DNA of 37,263 bases, from the NCBI GenBank assembly GCA_025458665.1, contig JALOSG010000002.1, positions 1 through 37,263 on the forward strand. The letters run 5' to 3'. Each line of letters begins with the position of its first letter. The first letter of the stretch is position 1. The translations under genes were made by a program, and so were the position numbers. The notes under the pieces are model-generated. The model saw nothing but the letters and a program-made list of their open reading frames with translations. It searched no databases and was not told where the DNA came from. The stretch comes from Serpentinimonas sp. (lineage in GTDB: Bacteria > Pseudomonadota > Gammaproteobacteria > Burkholderiales > Burkholderiaceae_C). Positions 8,088 to 16,007 of this stretch are shown in pieces.

Positions 8088-9590
8088 TCAATCCTGCGGC
8101 GGTGCCTGGGACAGAGCGGTGGACTCGGGTGGGGATTCGGCGCTCCAGCCTCCCCCGACTGCCCGGTACAGGGCAATCCAGGCCAACACGCGATCGGTCT
8201 GGACGTCAATCAGGTTGGAGCGGGCGGAGAGGGCTGTTCGCCGCGCGTCTTCCAGGTCCAGCAAGCTGCCGGCGCCGGCCTCCGTCAAGCGACGCTGTGC
8301 GTTCAGGAAAGCGTCGAATCCCGCGACGGCCTTCTCGGCGTCGCTCTGCCGCCGGCTGGCTGCGTCCAGGTCGGTCAAAGCGTTCTCCACCTCTGCCACC
8401 GCATCGCGAACGCGCTGTATGTAGCGGCTTCTTGCCTCTTCGTAGCGACCGCGTGCCGCGTCGGCCGCAGCACTTCTGCGCTGACCGTCGAGCAAGGGAA
8501 TGCTGAGTGAAGGCCCGATGGACCAGCTGGTGCCTTCAAAAATCATCGCGCTCCCGTTGCCACCGGACGCGCGCGTACGGCCCACCGAGCCCAGCAGGCT
8601 GAGCTGCGGCCAGCGGTTGGCCTCGGCAACATCAATTTCCTGCCGCGCGGCCGCGGCCTGGCGCTCTGCGCTGCGCAAATCGGGACGCTGAGCCAGCCAG
8701 CGGGCCGGCACTTGCTCAACCTCGAAGTTGCGAGGGGCAGGCACTTCCTGCACGCCTTGTGAAAGCAGCACGCGCAGCTCTGGCTCAGTCAGTCCAGTCA
8801 GCGCCACCAGGCTCTTGACGAGCGACTCGCACACCGCTTGCTGAGCCACCAGGTTGGCGGCCGAACTGGCCGCGCTCGCGCGCACCAGAGCGGCGTTCGC
8901 TGGCGATTCCAGGCCCGCCGACACCTTGCGCTCGGTCAATGCGGCCGAGGTGGCCAGCGATCGGGCATCGTCCTGCAGCGTATCGGCCAGGCGCTGGCAG
9001 CTTCTGAAACGCACATAGTTCTGTGCAGTTTCCGCGGCCACGCTCACGCGGGCGTCGTGCCAGGATGCTTCGCTGGCCTCCAGCTGGGCGAGTGCCGCCG
9101 ACCGGCCAGCCTTCAGGCCACCCCAGAGGTCCAGCTCCCAGGAGGCATCTACCGAGACGGACCCGGTGCTGGCGAGCGAACCAGTGCTTCCGCGCCCTCG
9201 CTGTAGCGCCACCCCGCCCTGCAGCTGGGGTTGGGCAGAGGCGCCAGTGGACACCGATTCGGCGCGCGCCTGTGCAATGCGCGCGGCGGCCTCCAGCACC
9301 GATCCATTGCGCGCCTGGGCGGTGACGATCAGCTGTGTCAGCGCGCTGTCGTTGAACTGCGCCCACCATTGGCCCAAGCCTTCTTCCTTTCCGCCATGGG
9401 CCTGTACCTCGCTGTCCATCACCGGGACAGGGGCGTACCACCGGGACGGTAGGTCCCCAGCTGACTGCAACGGCGCTGGCGGTGTGGCGCACGCAGCCAG
9501 TGCCAGTGCCAGGCATGCGGCAGACAGGCGCCGAGGGCTTGGCCGGTACTGTCCAGCGTGGTGGACGTCAGGTCTTTCGGGCAGAGTCAT
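8088..9590 (-). CDS. Outer-membrane efflux lipoprotein (NodT/OprM-type TolC-like factor)
   Basis: A 500-residue outer-membrane channel of the NodT family. The N-terminus has a lipoprotein signal with the lipobox LAAC ending at C34, so the mature protein is probably acylated. Two internally related long helical segments carry the usual patterns, for example RWLAQRPDLRSAERQAAAA before an A/E-rich helix and RLTEAGAGSLLDLEDARRT near the end. The start overlaps the regulator stop as ATGA, which implies translational coupling to the TetR gene and supports this start despite the long n-region. With the adaptor and pump it forms a complete tripartite exporter. Confidence 0.92.
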   Translation of the reverse strand: MTLPERPDVHHAGQYRPSPRRLSAACLALALAACATPPAPLQSAGDLPSRWYAPVPVMDSEVQAHGGKEEGLGQWWAQFNDSALTQLIVTAQARNGSVLEAAARIAQARAESVSTGASAQPQLQGGVALQRGRGSTGSLASTGSVSVDASWELDLWGGLKAGRSAALAQLEASEASWHDARVSVAAETAQNYVRFRSCQRLADTLQDDARSLATSAALTERKVSAGLESPANAALVRASAASSAANLVAQQAVCESLVKSLVALTGLTEPELRVLLSQGVQEVPAPRNFEVEQVPARWLAQRPDLRSAERQAAAARQEIDVAEANRWPQLSLLGSVGRTRASGGNGSAMIFEGTSWSIGPSLSIPLLDGQRRSAAADAARGRYEEARSRYIQRVRDAVAEVENALTDLDAASRRQSDAEKAVAGFDAFLNAQRRLTEAGAGSLLDLEDARRTALSARSNLIDVQTDRVLAWIALYRAVGGGWSAESPPESTALSQAPPQD

Positions 9591-10315
9591 GGCTTGCCGC
9601 TCCTTGGCAGTTTGTCCCGGGTGGTGTCTGGCGATGGGGAGCGGCGACGCTGACGCTCGGCCACCACCAGAGCAATGGCATAGCCAGTCAGCCGGTCGAC
9701 GATACGTTCTACCGCCTGCGGCCGGCTCAGCACATTGGGAGCCAGCATCCTCATGAATTCGCGCGAGATGCAGTAGTCGTTTGCCATGGCCACCACGGCA
9801 AACGCCAGCTGATGGATGTCATCGTCGATGGCGGGCGCCTCGCAGTGGCGCGCCATCACCTGGCACATGGCCATGTGAACCGGGACAACGGCGCTGCCCA
9901 CCACCTCCCGGAAGATTTCCGACGGCTCGATCATCTCGCGCAAGTACAGGCGCATGGTTTGCAGCTCGATCTGCTCGTCGTCGTCCATCTCGACAAATGG
10001 TCGGAGCAGCATGCGTATGGCTTGCTCGAGGGACAGGTGGTCGGCGTCAAACCCGGCGAATGTGGCGGACATTTCGCCAATCGGGCGCTCAAGAACTGCC
10101 CGGTACAGGCCCGCCTTGTCCCCAAAGTAATACCTGATGGCCGACAGGTTGACCGCTGCGGCGTCGCAAATCTCCCGGGTCGACGCTCCGGCATACCCCT
10201 TGGTGGAGAAGATCCGGGTGGCGTGGCTGAGCAGAACTTCGCGCGCGGCAGCGCCTCGTCCGGGTGACGTGTCTGGGGGGGGCGCTGATGGTGATGCGGT
10301 GGCTTTTTTGGGCAT
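9587..10315 (-). CDS. TetR-family regulator with CecR/YbiH-type C-terminal domain (DUF1956)
   Basis: A 242-residue regulator, first gene of the efflux operon. After a low-complexity N-terminus rich in Ser, Pro and Ala (about residues 1-25), the helix-turn-helix reads FSTKGYAGASTREICDAAAVNLSAIRYYFGDKAGLY (split here by domain: recognition helix around AVNLSAIRYYF). The C-terminal half, around MRLYLREMIEPSEIF and VVGSAVVPVHMAMC, matches the DUF1956 domain of E. coli CecR, a repressor controlling efflux genes. The start MPKKATAS was chosen over longer forms because the sequence upstream is AT-rich regulatory DNA; an ATG four codons earlier is possible. It is coupled to the outer-membrane factor by an ATGA overlap. 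It likely represses its own operon through the palindrome just upstream. Confidence 0.88.
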   Translation of the reverse strand: MPKKATASPSAPPPDTSPGRGAAAREVLLSHATRIFSTKGYAGASTREICDAAAVNLSAIRYYFGDKAGLYRAVLERPIGEMSATFAGFDADHLSLEQAIRMLLRPFVEMDDDEQIELQTMRLYLREMIEPSEIFREVVGSAVVPVHMAMCQVMARHCEAPAIDDDIHQLAFAVVAMANDYCISREFMRMLAPNVLSRPQAVERIVDRLTGYAIALVVAERQRRRSPSPDTTRDKLPRSGKP

Positions 10316-10327
10316 AGGCCACAGCAT

Positions 10328-10350
10328 AACAAATAATTCAATCGTTTGTT
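10328..10350 (-). promoter_or_regulatory. Candidate operator of the efflux operon (AACAAA-N11-TTTGTT)
   Basis: A 23-bp imperfect palindrome with 6-bp perfect arms AACAAA and TTTGTT, starting 13 bp upstream of the regulator start in a locally AT-rich stretch inside GC-rich DNA. Its position and symmetry fit an autoregulatory TetR-family operator. No convincing -35/-10 pair could be fixed around it. Confidence 0.5.
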
Positions 10351-10361
10351 TTATTTTTTGA

Positions 10362-10386
10362 GGCGGGGCGGGGCGGGGCGGGGCGC
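10362..10386. repeat. Pentanucleotide microsatellite (GCGGG)n
   Basis: About four and a half to five direct copies of the 5-bp unit GCGGG/GGGCG lie just upstream of the efflux-operon regulatory region. Such short repeats can vary in copy number by slippage and also have potential to form G-quadruplex structures. Confidence 0.8.
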
Positions 10387-10440
10387 GAGTGACCCATGGA
10401 CCGACGGCACTGGGCCAAACGGGTGTGGAAGCCCTGAGGC

Positions 10441-10529
10441 GGCGCAGGCTTCTGGCCCGGAGAAGCGCCAGCGCCACTCTTTCCGTCGGCTGGCGAGCCT
10501 AAAAGCTCCCCCTGCGCCGAGGCCTGCGC
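10441..10529. repeat. Overlapping GC-rich inverted repeats downstream of the phosphodiesterase gene
   Basis: GCTTCT (10448-10453) and AGAAGC (10461-10466) form a hairpin with a 7-nt loop. CGCCAGC (10466-10472) pairs with GCTGGCG (10489-10495). GGCGCAGG (10441-10448) can pair with CCTGCGCC (10511-10518), and GCGCAGGC (10442-10449) with GCCTGCGC (10522-10529). These lie immediately after the stop of the minus-strand phosphodiesterase and could end its transcript before the efflux operon. No T-run marks a classical terminator. Confidence 0.5.
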
Positions 10530-10530
10530 A

Positions 10531-11556
10531 TCACCACGTCAATCCGCGCTCACTCAGTACCGCAGCGCCCAGGTCTGGTCGGTCCGTGATCAGGCCGTCC
10601 ACGCCCATGTCGAGCAGCCGGTTCATGGCCGCACGCTCGTTGACCGTCCACGCCAAGACGCGCAGGCCCAGCGCCTGGGCCTCGCCGACTTTGTCAGCGT
10701 CCAGTTCCCGCCAGAACGACGACCAGTACGTACCGCCTGCAGCCTGGATCATCCGTGGCACCGAGCCGTGATCCCGGTACTGAAAACCTGCAGTCCACGC
10801 CGAGTCGCGCCCGCTGCGGATCTGCAGGTTGTCCAGCCCATCAAGCTGGGCCGTGAGGTACGAAGTCGGGATGCTGGGGCGCAGGCGTTGAACGTGGCGC
10901 AGCGTGCGCCAGTCGAAGGACTGCACCTGCACACGGCTGGCCAGTCCTGCATCGTCTATCTCCCGCAACAGCAACTCCGCAAAACGCTCGGCCGTCGGCG
11001 TCTGGTCGTTGCGCAGGGGAGTGATTTTTGTCTCGATGGCAAACTTGACGGTGTCATTGCCCAGGGCCTTGACCATGCTGAACAGGTCGCGCAACCGAGG
11101 GATGCGTGTGCCATCCCTGGGCTGCTGTTCGTGGAAGGTCTGGGCATAACGCGTACCGGGTTTGATGCGTCCGACGTCATAGGCCTGCAGCTGCTCCCAG
11201 GTGAGCCCGATGATGTTGGGCCCCAGAGACCCCAAGAAGACGCCTTGGGCATCGCGCGTGATGTCCGGGTTCAGCGCGGGGTCGTGGCTGATCACCAGAA
11301 CCTCATCGCGAGTGACGGCCAGATCAAGTTCCAGCGTGGTAACGCCCCACTGAAGCGCCCATTCGAATCCGGCCAGCGAGTTTTCTGGCAGATGCCAGCG
11401 GGCACCACGGTGTCCTTGCAGATCGATGGGTCTGGCCGTGGCAGCCTGCAGCCGCTGGGTGCCCAACGGCAAAACACAGGCGCCGGCAAGTACAAACTGG
11501 CGGCGGGACCAGGAGCCTGGAACGGAGGGGTAATGCTGAGCAATCATGGCGCACAT
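10531..11556 (-). CDS. Glycerophosphodiester phosphodiesterase with Tat signal
   Basis: A 341-residue enzyme that hydrolyses glycerophosphodiesters to glycerol-3-phosphate and an alcohol. Residues 17-25 (WSRRQFVLAG) form a twin-arginine motif followed by a hydrophobic stretch, so export as a folded protein by Tat to the periplasm is likely. The active-site elements are all visible: H49 and R50 in GHRGARWHLPENS, metal-binding E76 and D78 in ELDLAVT, and H91 in ISHDP. The C-terminal barrel segment LAWTVNERAAMNRLLDMGVDGLITDRPD is typical (quoted by its two parts LAWTVNE and GVDGLITDRPD). The start was chosen because AGGGA lies close upstream; an ATG three codons later is the alternative, while the long upstream extension is rejected. 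It is transcribed alone, divergent from the response regulator. Confidence 0.88.
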   Translation of the reverse strand: MCAMIAQHYPSVPGSWSRRQFVLAGACVLPLGTQRLQAATARPIDLQGHRGARWHLPENSLAGFEWALQWGVTTLELDLAVTRDEVLVISHDPALNPDITRDAQGVFLGSLGPNIIGLTWEQLQAYDVGRIKPGTRYAQTFHEQQPRDGTRIPRLRDLFSMVKALGNDTVKFAIETKITPLRNDQTPTAERFAELLLREIDDAGLASRVQVQSFDWRTLRHVQRLRPSIPTSYLTAQLDGLDNLQIRSGRDSAWTAGFQYRDHGSVPRMIQAAGGTYWSSFWRELDADKVGEAQALGLRVLAWTVNERAAMNRLLDMGVDGLITDRPDLGAAVLSERGLTW

Positions 11557-11825
11557 GATCCCTGCTCCATTTGACAGTGGCAAGACTTCGCGCACGACCA
11601 CATTGGCAGCGTGGGCGGGTTCAACACCAGAACCTGACGGACTGGTTGGCCTGCGGAACGCGCAGCCCTCTACCACGGTGCTGCGCCCGGGTCCTTGCGG
11701 GGCAAACGCTGCAGCGTCCCTCCCGCCATGACCCGTGGCAGGGCAGGGCGCGGTCGGCCAGCTAAACTTCCGCCGCGGGTGCGGTGGGCGCACCCCACAC
11801 GACGCCAAGCATTCCGCGAACCCCG
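11557..11825. other. Divergent intergenic region (phosphodiesterase / response regulator)
   Basis: A 269-bp region between divergently transcribed genes that must hold promoters for both. A perfect TTGACA hexamer is present at 11571-11576 on the plus strand, but no matching -10 at 17 bp. The rest is GC-rich with no clear palindrome. No small coding region is supported. Confidence 0.5.
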
Positions 11826-12428
11826 ATGCATTTCCTGATCATTGATGACCACGCGCTCTTCCGTGAAGGTTTGCGCACCATGCTGCAGAGTCTGGACAAT
11901 GAATTGGTGGTCACCGAGGTGGACAGCTGCGAGGCGGGGCTGGAACTGGACGCTGGCGGGGCGAGTTTTGATCTCATTCTGTTGGACCACAGCCTGCCGG
12001 GAATGAACGGAATACGCAGTATCCGGGCGTTTCGTCAGCGCTTCCCAGCCACTCCGGTGGTGGTGGTCTCGGCAAGCTACACGCCGGCCCTGGTGGAAGA
12101 AGCGCTGGCGGCCGGCGCGCGGGGCTACCTGTCCAAGTCGGTCAACTTTTCGGTCATGTACGAGACCATCGAAAAAGCCCTCCTGCGCACGCCTGGGGAG
12201 CCGTTGATGGCCACTCCGCCGCCCAGCGCTGCAGCGGTTACGCTCACCCCGAGGCAGACCGAGGTGCTGGAGTTGATGCAGTCCGGGCTGACGAACAAGC
12301 AAATTGCACAGAAGCTGGGCGGGAGTGCGTTCACAGTGCGCTCGCACGTCTCGGCCATTCTGCAGGCGCTGGGTGTCGATACGAGGACTGCAGCGGTCAG
12401 TGCCGCCCGCGATCGGGGCATCCTCTGA
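11826..12428 (+). CDS. NarL/FixJ-type response regulator (REC + LuxR HTH)
   Basis: A 200-residue DNA-binding response regulator. The receiver domain has the acidic pair D7/D8, the phospho-acceptor D54 in LILLDHSLPGMNG, S82 in the switch position and K104 in GYLSKSV. A short linker rich in Pro/Ala leads to a LuxR-type helix-turn-helix (about residues 138-200) with LTPRQTEVLELMQSGLTNK and QIAQKLGGSAFTVRSHVSAI. The start MHFLIIDDH was chosen because it begins directly at beta-1 of the receiver; the longer frame adds 14 unlikely residues. Its stop overlaps the next start (TGATG), so it is translationally coupled to the kinase, its obvious partner. The targets are unknown; the adjacent two-partner secretion genes are candidates. 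Confidence 0.92.
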   Translation: MHFLIIDDHALFREGLRTMLQSLDNELVVTEVDSCEAGLELDAGGASFDLILLDHSLPGMNGIRSIRAFRQRFPATPVVVVSASYTPALVEEALAAGARGYLSKSVNFSVMYETIEKALLRTPGEPLMATPPPSAAAVTLTPRQTEVLELMQSGLTNKQIAQKLGGSAFTVRSHVSAILQALGVDTRTAAVSAARDRGIL

Positions 12429-14194
12429 TGGCTTCCGACACGGTCTTGGATTCCGCTACGCAGGGGCGTTTGCTGACCGAGCAGATTTCCCTGTTGTATC
12501 GGCATGCGCCATCCATTTACGCGGGCAACGCATTGGCGGCCACAGGACTGGCACTGATGGTGTGGGACTGGGTGGACCGCGAGGGATTCGTCGTCTGGCT
12601 GTGCGTCCTGGCGGTACTGACCACGGCCAGGACCGGGCTGGTGGGGCTCTGGCACCGGCGCCGGGCGCACATCGTTCACGCCCGACCTTGGGCCTGGGTT
12701 TTCACCGCGGGTTCTGGGACTTCCGGGATTTTGTGGGGCATGATGGGTGGGCTTTTCGTCGGGCCCGAGCCCTTGCAAATGGCCTCTATCGGCGTGGTAC
12801 TGGCTGGCCTGGTCTCAGCCTCTGTGTCCTCGCTGTCGGTCTACTACCCGGCTTATGCGGTCTTTGCCGTGCCTGCCATCTTGCCGATTGCCTGGCGCTG
12901 CCTGCAGTCCGACGATGGATTCATGCGCGGGTTTGCGCTGATCTCGATCGGATTCGTCGTCATTTGCCTGACGTTTGCCTGGCTGAACAACCGCTCCATC
13001 CGCGCCGCCATTCTGCTTCGTTTCGAAAACCTCGCGCTGTTGCAGGAGGTGTCGGCGCAGCGAGAGCAGGCCACACTGGCGCGGGAGCAGGCAGAGCAGG
13101 CCAACGCCGCAAAGACCCGCTTCCTTGCGGCGGCCAGCCACGATCTGCGCCAGCCGCTGCAGGCCTTGTCGCTGTTCATTGACGCCCAGGCGAATGCGGC
13201 GGAGGCGGGGCCCATGCGCCAGCTCAACGGGCGCATGCGGGAGGCTGCCGACAACATGGGCTTGCTCCTGAACAATCTCATGGATTACGCCCGCATAGAG
13301 ACCGGCGCACTCAGTCCGAAGTGCGCGCCGGTGGCGCTGGCGATCACCTTCGAGCGGCTGGAGCGGGAGTTCACCCCCATCGCTGCCGAGAAGGGGTTGT
13401 GGCTGCGTTTTCGTCCGACCACCGAATATGGGATGACCGATGCCGCCCTGTTCGAGCACATCCTGCGCAATCTGGTGGGCAACGCCTTGCGTTACACCGA
13501 GCACGGCGGCGTGCTGGTGGCCTGCCGCCGTCAAGGCGAGGCCCTGAGGGTGGAGGTCAGGGACAGCGGCATCGGGATTCCGGAGGCCAGCCTGGGGGAT
13601 GTGTTCAAGGAGTTCTACCAGCTCGGCAATCCCGAGCGCGACCGCAGGAAAGGTCTGGGCCTGGGTTTGTCGATTGTTGAGGGGCTGTCGCGGGCCCTGG
13701 ACCATCCGGTGGTTGTGCGTTCGCAGATCGGGCGAGGCTCGGTGTTCTCCATCACTTTGCCACGCAGCGAAGCCCGCCCGGTGGCCGAGCCGGTGGCCGT
13801 GACCGCATCGTTCGACCGGTTGGCCGGGCGCCGCGTGCTGGTGATCGACAACGAGCCCGACATCCGGGGCGCACTGGCCGAACTCATGCGCCCCTGGGGG
13901 CTGCAGGTGCAGACTGCAGAAAGCGCTGCAGACGCGATCACCCTGGCCACAGACCCACCGCACGCCATCCTGGCCGACTTCCGCTTGCAGGATGGCCACA
14001 ACGGCATCGATGCGATTGAAGCGGTGCGCAGACACTTCGGCCAGGAAATTCCGGCTGCCCTGATCACGGGCGACACCGACCCCGCCCGCCTGAAAGAGGC
14101 ACGGCAAGCGGGCTTCACCCTCCTGCAGAAACCCACCCCCGCCCACCGGCTGGCCGCATTGCTGGAGTTCTTGCTGGAAGATACACCCCGCTGA
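12428..14194 (+). CDS. Membrane hybrid sensor histidine kinase with C-terminal receiver
   Basis: A 588-residue kinase. Six hydrophobic segments (about 32-48, 54-74, 88-110, 117-138, 142-158, 168-186) form an input domain with little periplasmic material, suggesting sensing within the membrane. A coiled-coil linker (about 200-230) leads to the H box AAASHDLRQPL with H238. The N box runs at 345-356 (N348, N352), G1 is DSGIGIP (379-385), and G2 is GLGLGLS (409-415). The attached receiver (about 468-585) has D474/E476, phospho-acceptor D517 in ILADFRL, T547 and K568. All catalytic residues are present. There is no Hpt domain, so phosphotransfer to the partner NarL-type regulator may be direct, with the receiver tuning kinase output. 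The architecture resembles Burkholderiales hybrid kinases paired with LuxR-type regulators. Confidence 0.92.
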   Translation: MASDTVLDSATQGRLLTEQISLLYRHAPSIYAGNALAATGLALMVWDWVDREGFVVWLCVLAVLTTARTGLVGLWHRRRAHIVHARPWAWVFTAGSGTSGILWGMMGGLFVGPEPLQMASIGVVLAGLVSASVSSLSVYYPAYAVFAVPAILPIAWRCLQSDDGFMRGFALISIGFVVICLTFAWLNNRSIRAAILLRFENLALLQEVSAQREQATLAREQAEQANAAKTRFLAAASHDLRQPLQALSLFIDAQANAAEAGPMRQLNGRMREAADNMGLLLNNLMDYARIETGALSPKCAPVALAITFERLEREFTPIAAEKGLWLRFRPTTEYGMTDAALFEHILRNLVGNALRYTEHGGVLVACRRQGEALRVEVRDSGIGIPEASLGDVFKEFYQLGNPERDRRKGLGLGLSIVEGLSRALDHPVVVRSQIGRGSVFSITLPRSEARPVAEPVAVTASFDRLAGRRVLVIDNEPDIRGALAELMRPWGLQVQTAESAADAITLATDPPHAILADFRLQDGHNGIDAIEAVRRHFGQEIPAALITGDTDPARLKEARQAGFTLLQKPTPAHRLAALLEFLLEDTPR

Positions 14195-14328
14195 GTGGAC
14201 CGCGGTCCTGGCTGCAAAAGGCCCACGGGCACAGACGCCACAGACGGCGTTGGGGTGGTACAGATGTACGATTTGTTTACCGCGGTGCTGCCCCGAAAAT
14301 TGAAGCTCTCCCCCGATGGATTGCTTCG
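14195..14328. promoter_or_regulatory. Leader region of the two-partner secretion genes
   Basis: A 134-bp gap between the kinase stop and the TpsB start. It contains the perfect palindrome GTACA-GA-TGTAC (14258-14269), a possible regulator binding site, and an AT-richer stretch GATTTGTTTAC just after it. A 9-bp near-direct repeat (ACAGACGCC / ACAGACGGC) precedes the palindrome. No convincing -35/-10 pair was found, and the TpsB start has only a weak ribosome site. Confidence 0.4.
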
Positions 14329-16005
14329 ATGTTGCCAGTGCTCCGCTTGTTTTGCCTGCCGCTTGTTCTGCTGCTGTGCGCCCCGGTGTTTGCCCAGCCA
14401 GATGTGGAGCGGGCCAATCGGGAGGCGCAGCGTCTGCTTCTGGAGGAGCAGCAACGGCTGGCGCGCGAGCGCGAGCAACTCGAGCGCCGACCTCGGACCG
14501 AGGGCGCGGACTTGCAGCCCCAAACCACAGAGCCCGCTGCTGCATCCGGCTGCTTTGCCATTCGCTCGGTGGTGCTGGATGGAGCGACCCAGCTGGACCC
14601 TGCAGACATTGAGGCACTGACGGCTGCCGGTCGAGGCGACTGCATCAGCCTTGCACAAATCAATGCGGTGATGCAGGCCATCACCAACCACTATCTCGTG
14701 CGGGGCTTCACCACCACGCGGGTCTATCTTCCTGAGCAGGATTTGTCCAGTGGCGAACTCCGGCTGCTGGTACTGGAAGGGCTGATCGAGGGCTTCGGGC
14801 TTGAGGGCGAAGGGGTGCACCTGGGTACTGCATTTCCCGGTCTTGAGGGCAAGATCTTCAACCTGCGGGATATCGAGCAGGGGCTGGACCAGATCAACCG
14901 CTTGCGCTCCAACTCCGCAACCATGGACATCGAGCCAGGCGCTGTCGCTGGGGCGTCCAGGGTCGTGGTGCGCAACACACCCCGCAAGCGCTGGTCGGTC
15001 AATCTGGCCTCGGACAACACCGGGTCGGCATCCACCGGACGCGACTTGGTTTCGGCGGCGCTGTCGCTGGACAATCTGTTGGGCATCAACGATTTCCTCA
15101 ACCTGTCGGGCCGTCTCAACACCGACGCCGACCGCGACAGCAAGCTGGCGCAATCGCTGTCCCTCCTGTACTCGATTCCCTACGGTTACTGGACCTTCAC
15201 GTTGACTGCCAGCGAGTTTGACTACGTGAGCCAGGTGCGGGGTTCCGTGACCACGTTCAACACCAGCGGAAAGTCCACGAACCAGGCCTTGCGTGTAGAC
15301 CGCGTGCTGTTTCGCGACCGCGACACCAAGGTCTCTGCGGTCTCCAACCTCACGGTCAAGAGCGCCCGCAACTTCCTCAACGGTACGTTGCTGGAGACCA
15401 GTTCGCGCAGGCTGGCCACGGTGGATCTGGGGGTCTCTGCATCCACCCGGACCCCCGGGGCTTTCCTGTCAGGAGATATCGCGTGGGTGCGTGGCCTGGA
15501 TGCGTTTGGCGCGCTGCGCGATGTGCCGGGCCAGAGTCCAACCGCTCCTCGCGCGCAATTCGACAAGATTGTGCTCAACGCCTCCGCGTCGGGCTCGGTG
15601 CCCGTTGCCGGGAGAGCACTCACATGGGTCTCTTCGGTGTCGGCGCAGCGCGCTACAGACACCCTGTACGGAACGGAGCAGTTCCTGATTGGTGGGCCGT
15701 TCTCCGTGCGCGGATTCCGCAAGTTCAGCATCTCGGGCGACTCCGGCCTCTGGTGGCGCAACGAGGCGGCCATGCCGGTCACGGTCGGGCAGACCCAGTG
15801 GCGTCCTTTTGTGGGTTGGGACGTGGGGCGCATCAGCCCCGACGCAGGTGGTCCCGGTGGAACGCTGGCTGGCCTCACCCTGGGTGTGGGCGTCAACCAC
15901 GGGCCCTTCGCCGCCCAGCTTTCGCTCTCCAAGCCCACCGTGCTGCCGCAGCGCCTGGGTGCTAGCGACGAGTACCTGTTTCTTCGCGTTTCGATGGATT
16001 TCTGA
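14329..16005 (+). CDS. Two-partner secretion transporter TpsB (FhaC/ShlB/HecB family)
   Basis: A 558-residue outer-membrane Omp85-superfamily transporter. A signal peptide (cleavage after VFA, residue 22) precedes a charged helix (about 27-55, Glu/Arg/Gln-rich), which corresponds to the plug helix of FhaC. POTRA1 (about 75-150) includes a cysteine pair C75/C105 and the block ITNHYLVRGFTTTRVYLPEQ. POTRA2 runs to about 225. The 16-stranded barrel fills the rest, with the conserved VRGF at 460-463 on loop L6 and the DxG motif D498-V-G500 (FVGWDVGRI). The protein ends in aromatic F558, as expected for BAM recognition. Only 2 bases separate its stop from the TpsA start, so it surely exports that protein. 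Confidence 0.95.
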   Translation: MLPVLRLFCLPLVLLLCAPVFAQPDVERANREAQRLLLEEQQRLAREREQLERRPRTEGADLQPQTTEPAAASGCFAIRSVVLDGATQLDPADIEALTAAGRGDCISLAQINAVMQAITNHYLVRGFTTTRVYLPEQDLSSGELRLLVLEGLIEGFGLEGEGVHLGTAFPGLEGKIFNLRDIEQGLDQINRLRSNSATMDIEPGAVAGASRVVVRNTPRKRWSVNLASDNTGSASTGRDLVSAALSLDNLLGINDFLNLSGRLNTDADRDSKLAQSLSLLYSIPYGYWTFTLTASEFDYVSQVRGSVTTFNTSGKSTNQALRVDRVLFRDRDTKVSAVSNLTVKSARNFLNGTLLETSSRRLATVDLGVSASTRTPGAFLSGDIAWVRGLDAFGALRDVPGQSPTAPRAQFDKIVLNASASGSVPVAGRALTWVSSVSAQRATDTLYGTEQFLIGGPFSVRGFRKFSISGDSGLWWRNEAAMPVTVGQTQWRPFVGWDVGRISPDAGGPGGTLAGLTLGVGVNHGPFAAQLSLSKPTVLPQRLGASDEYLFLRVSMDF

Positions 16006-16007
16006 CC

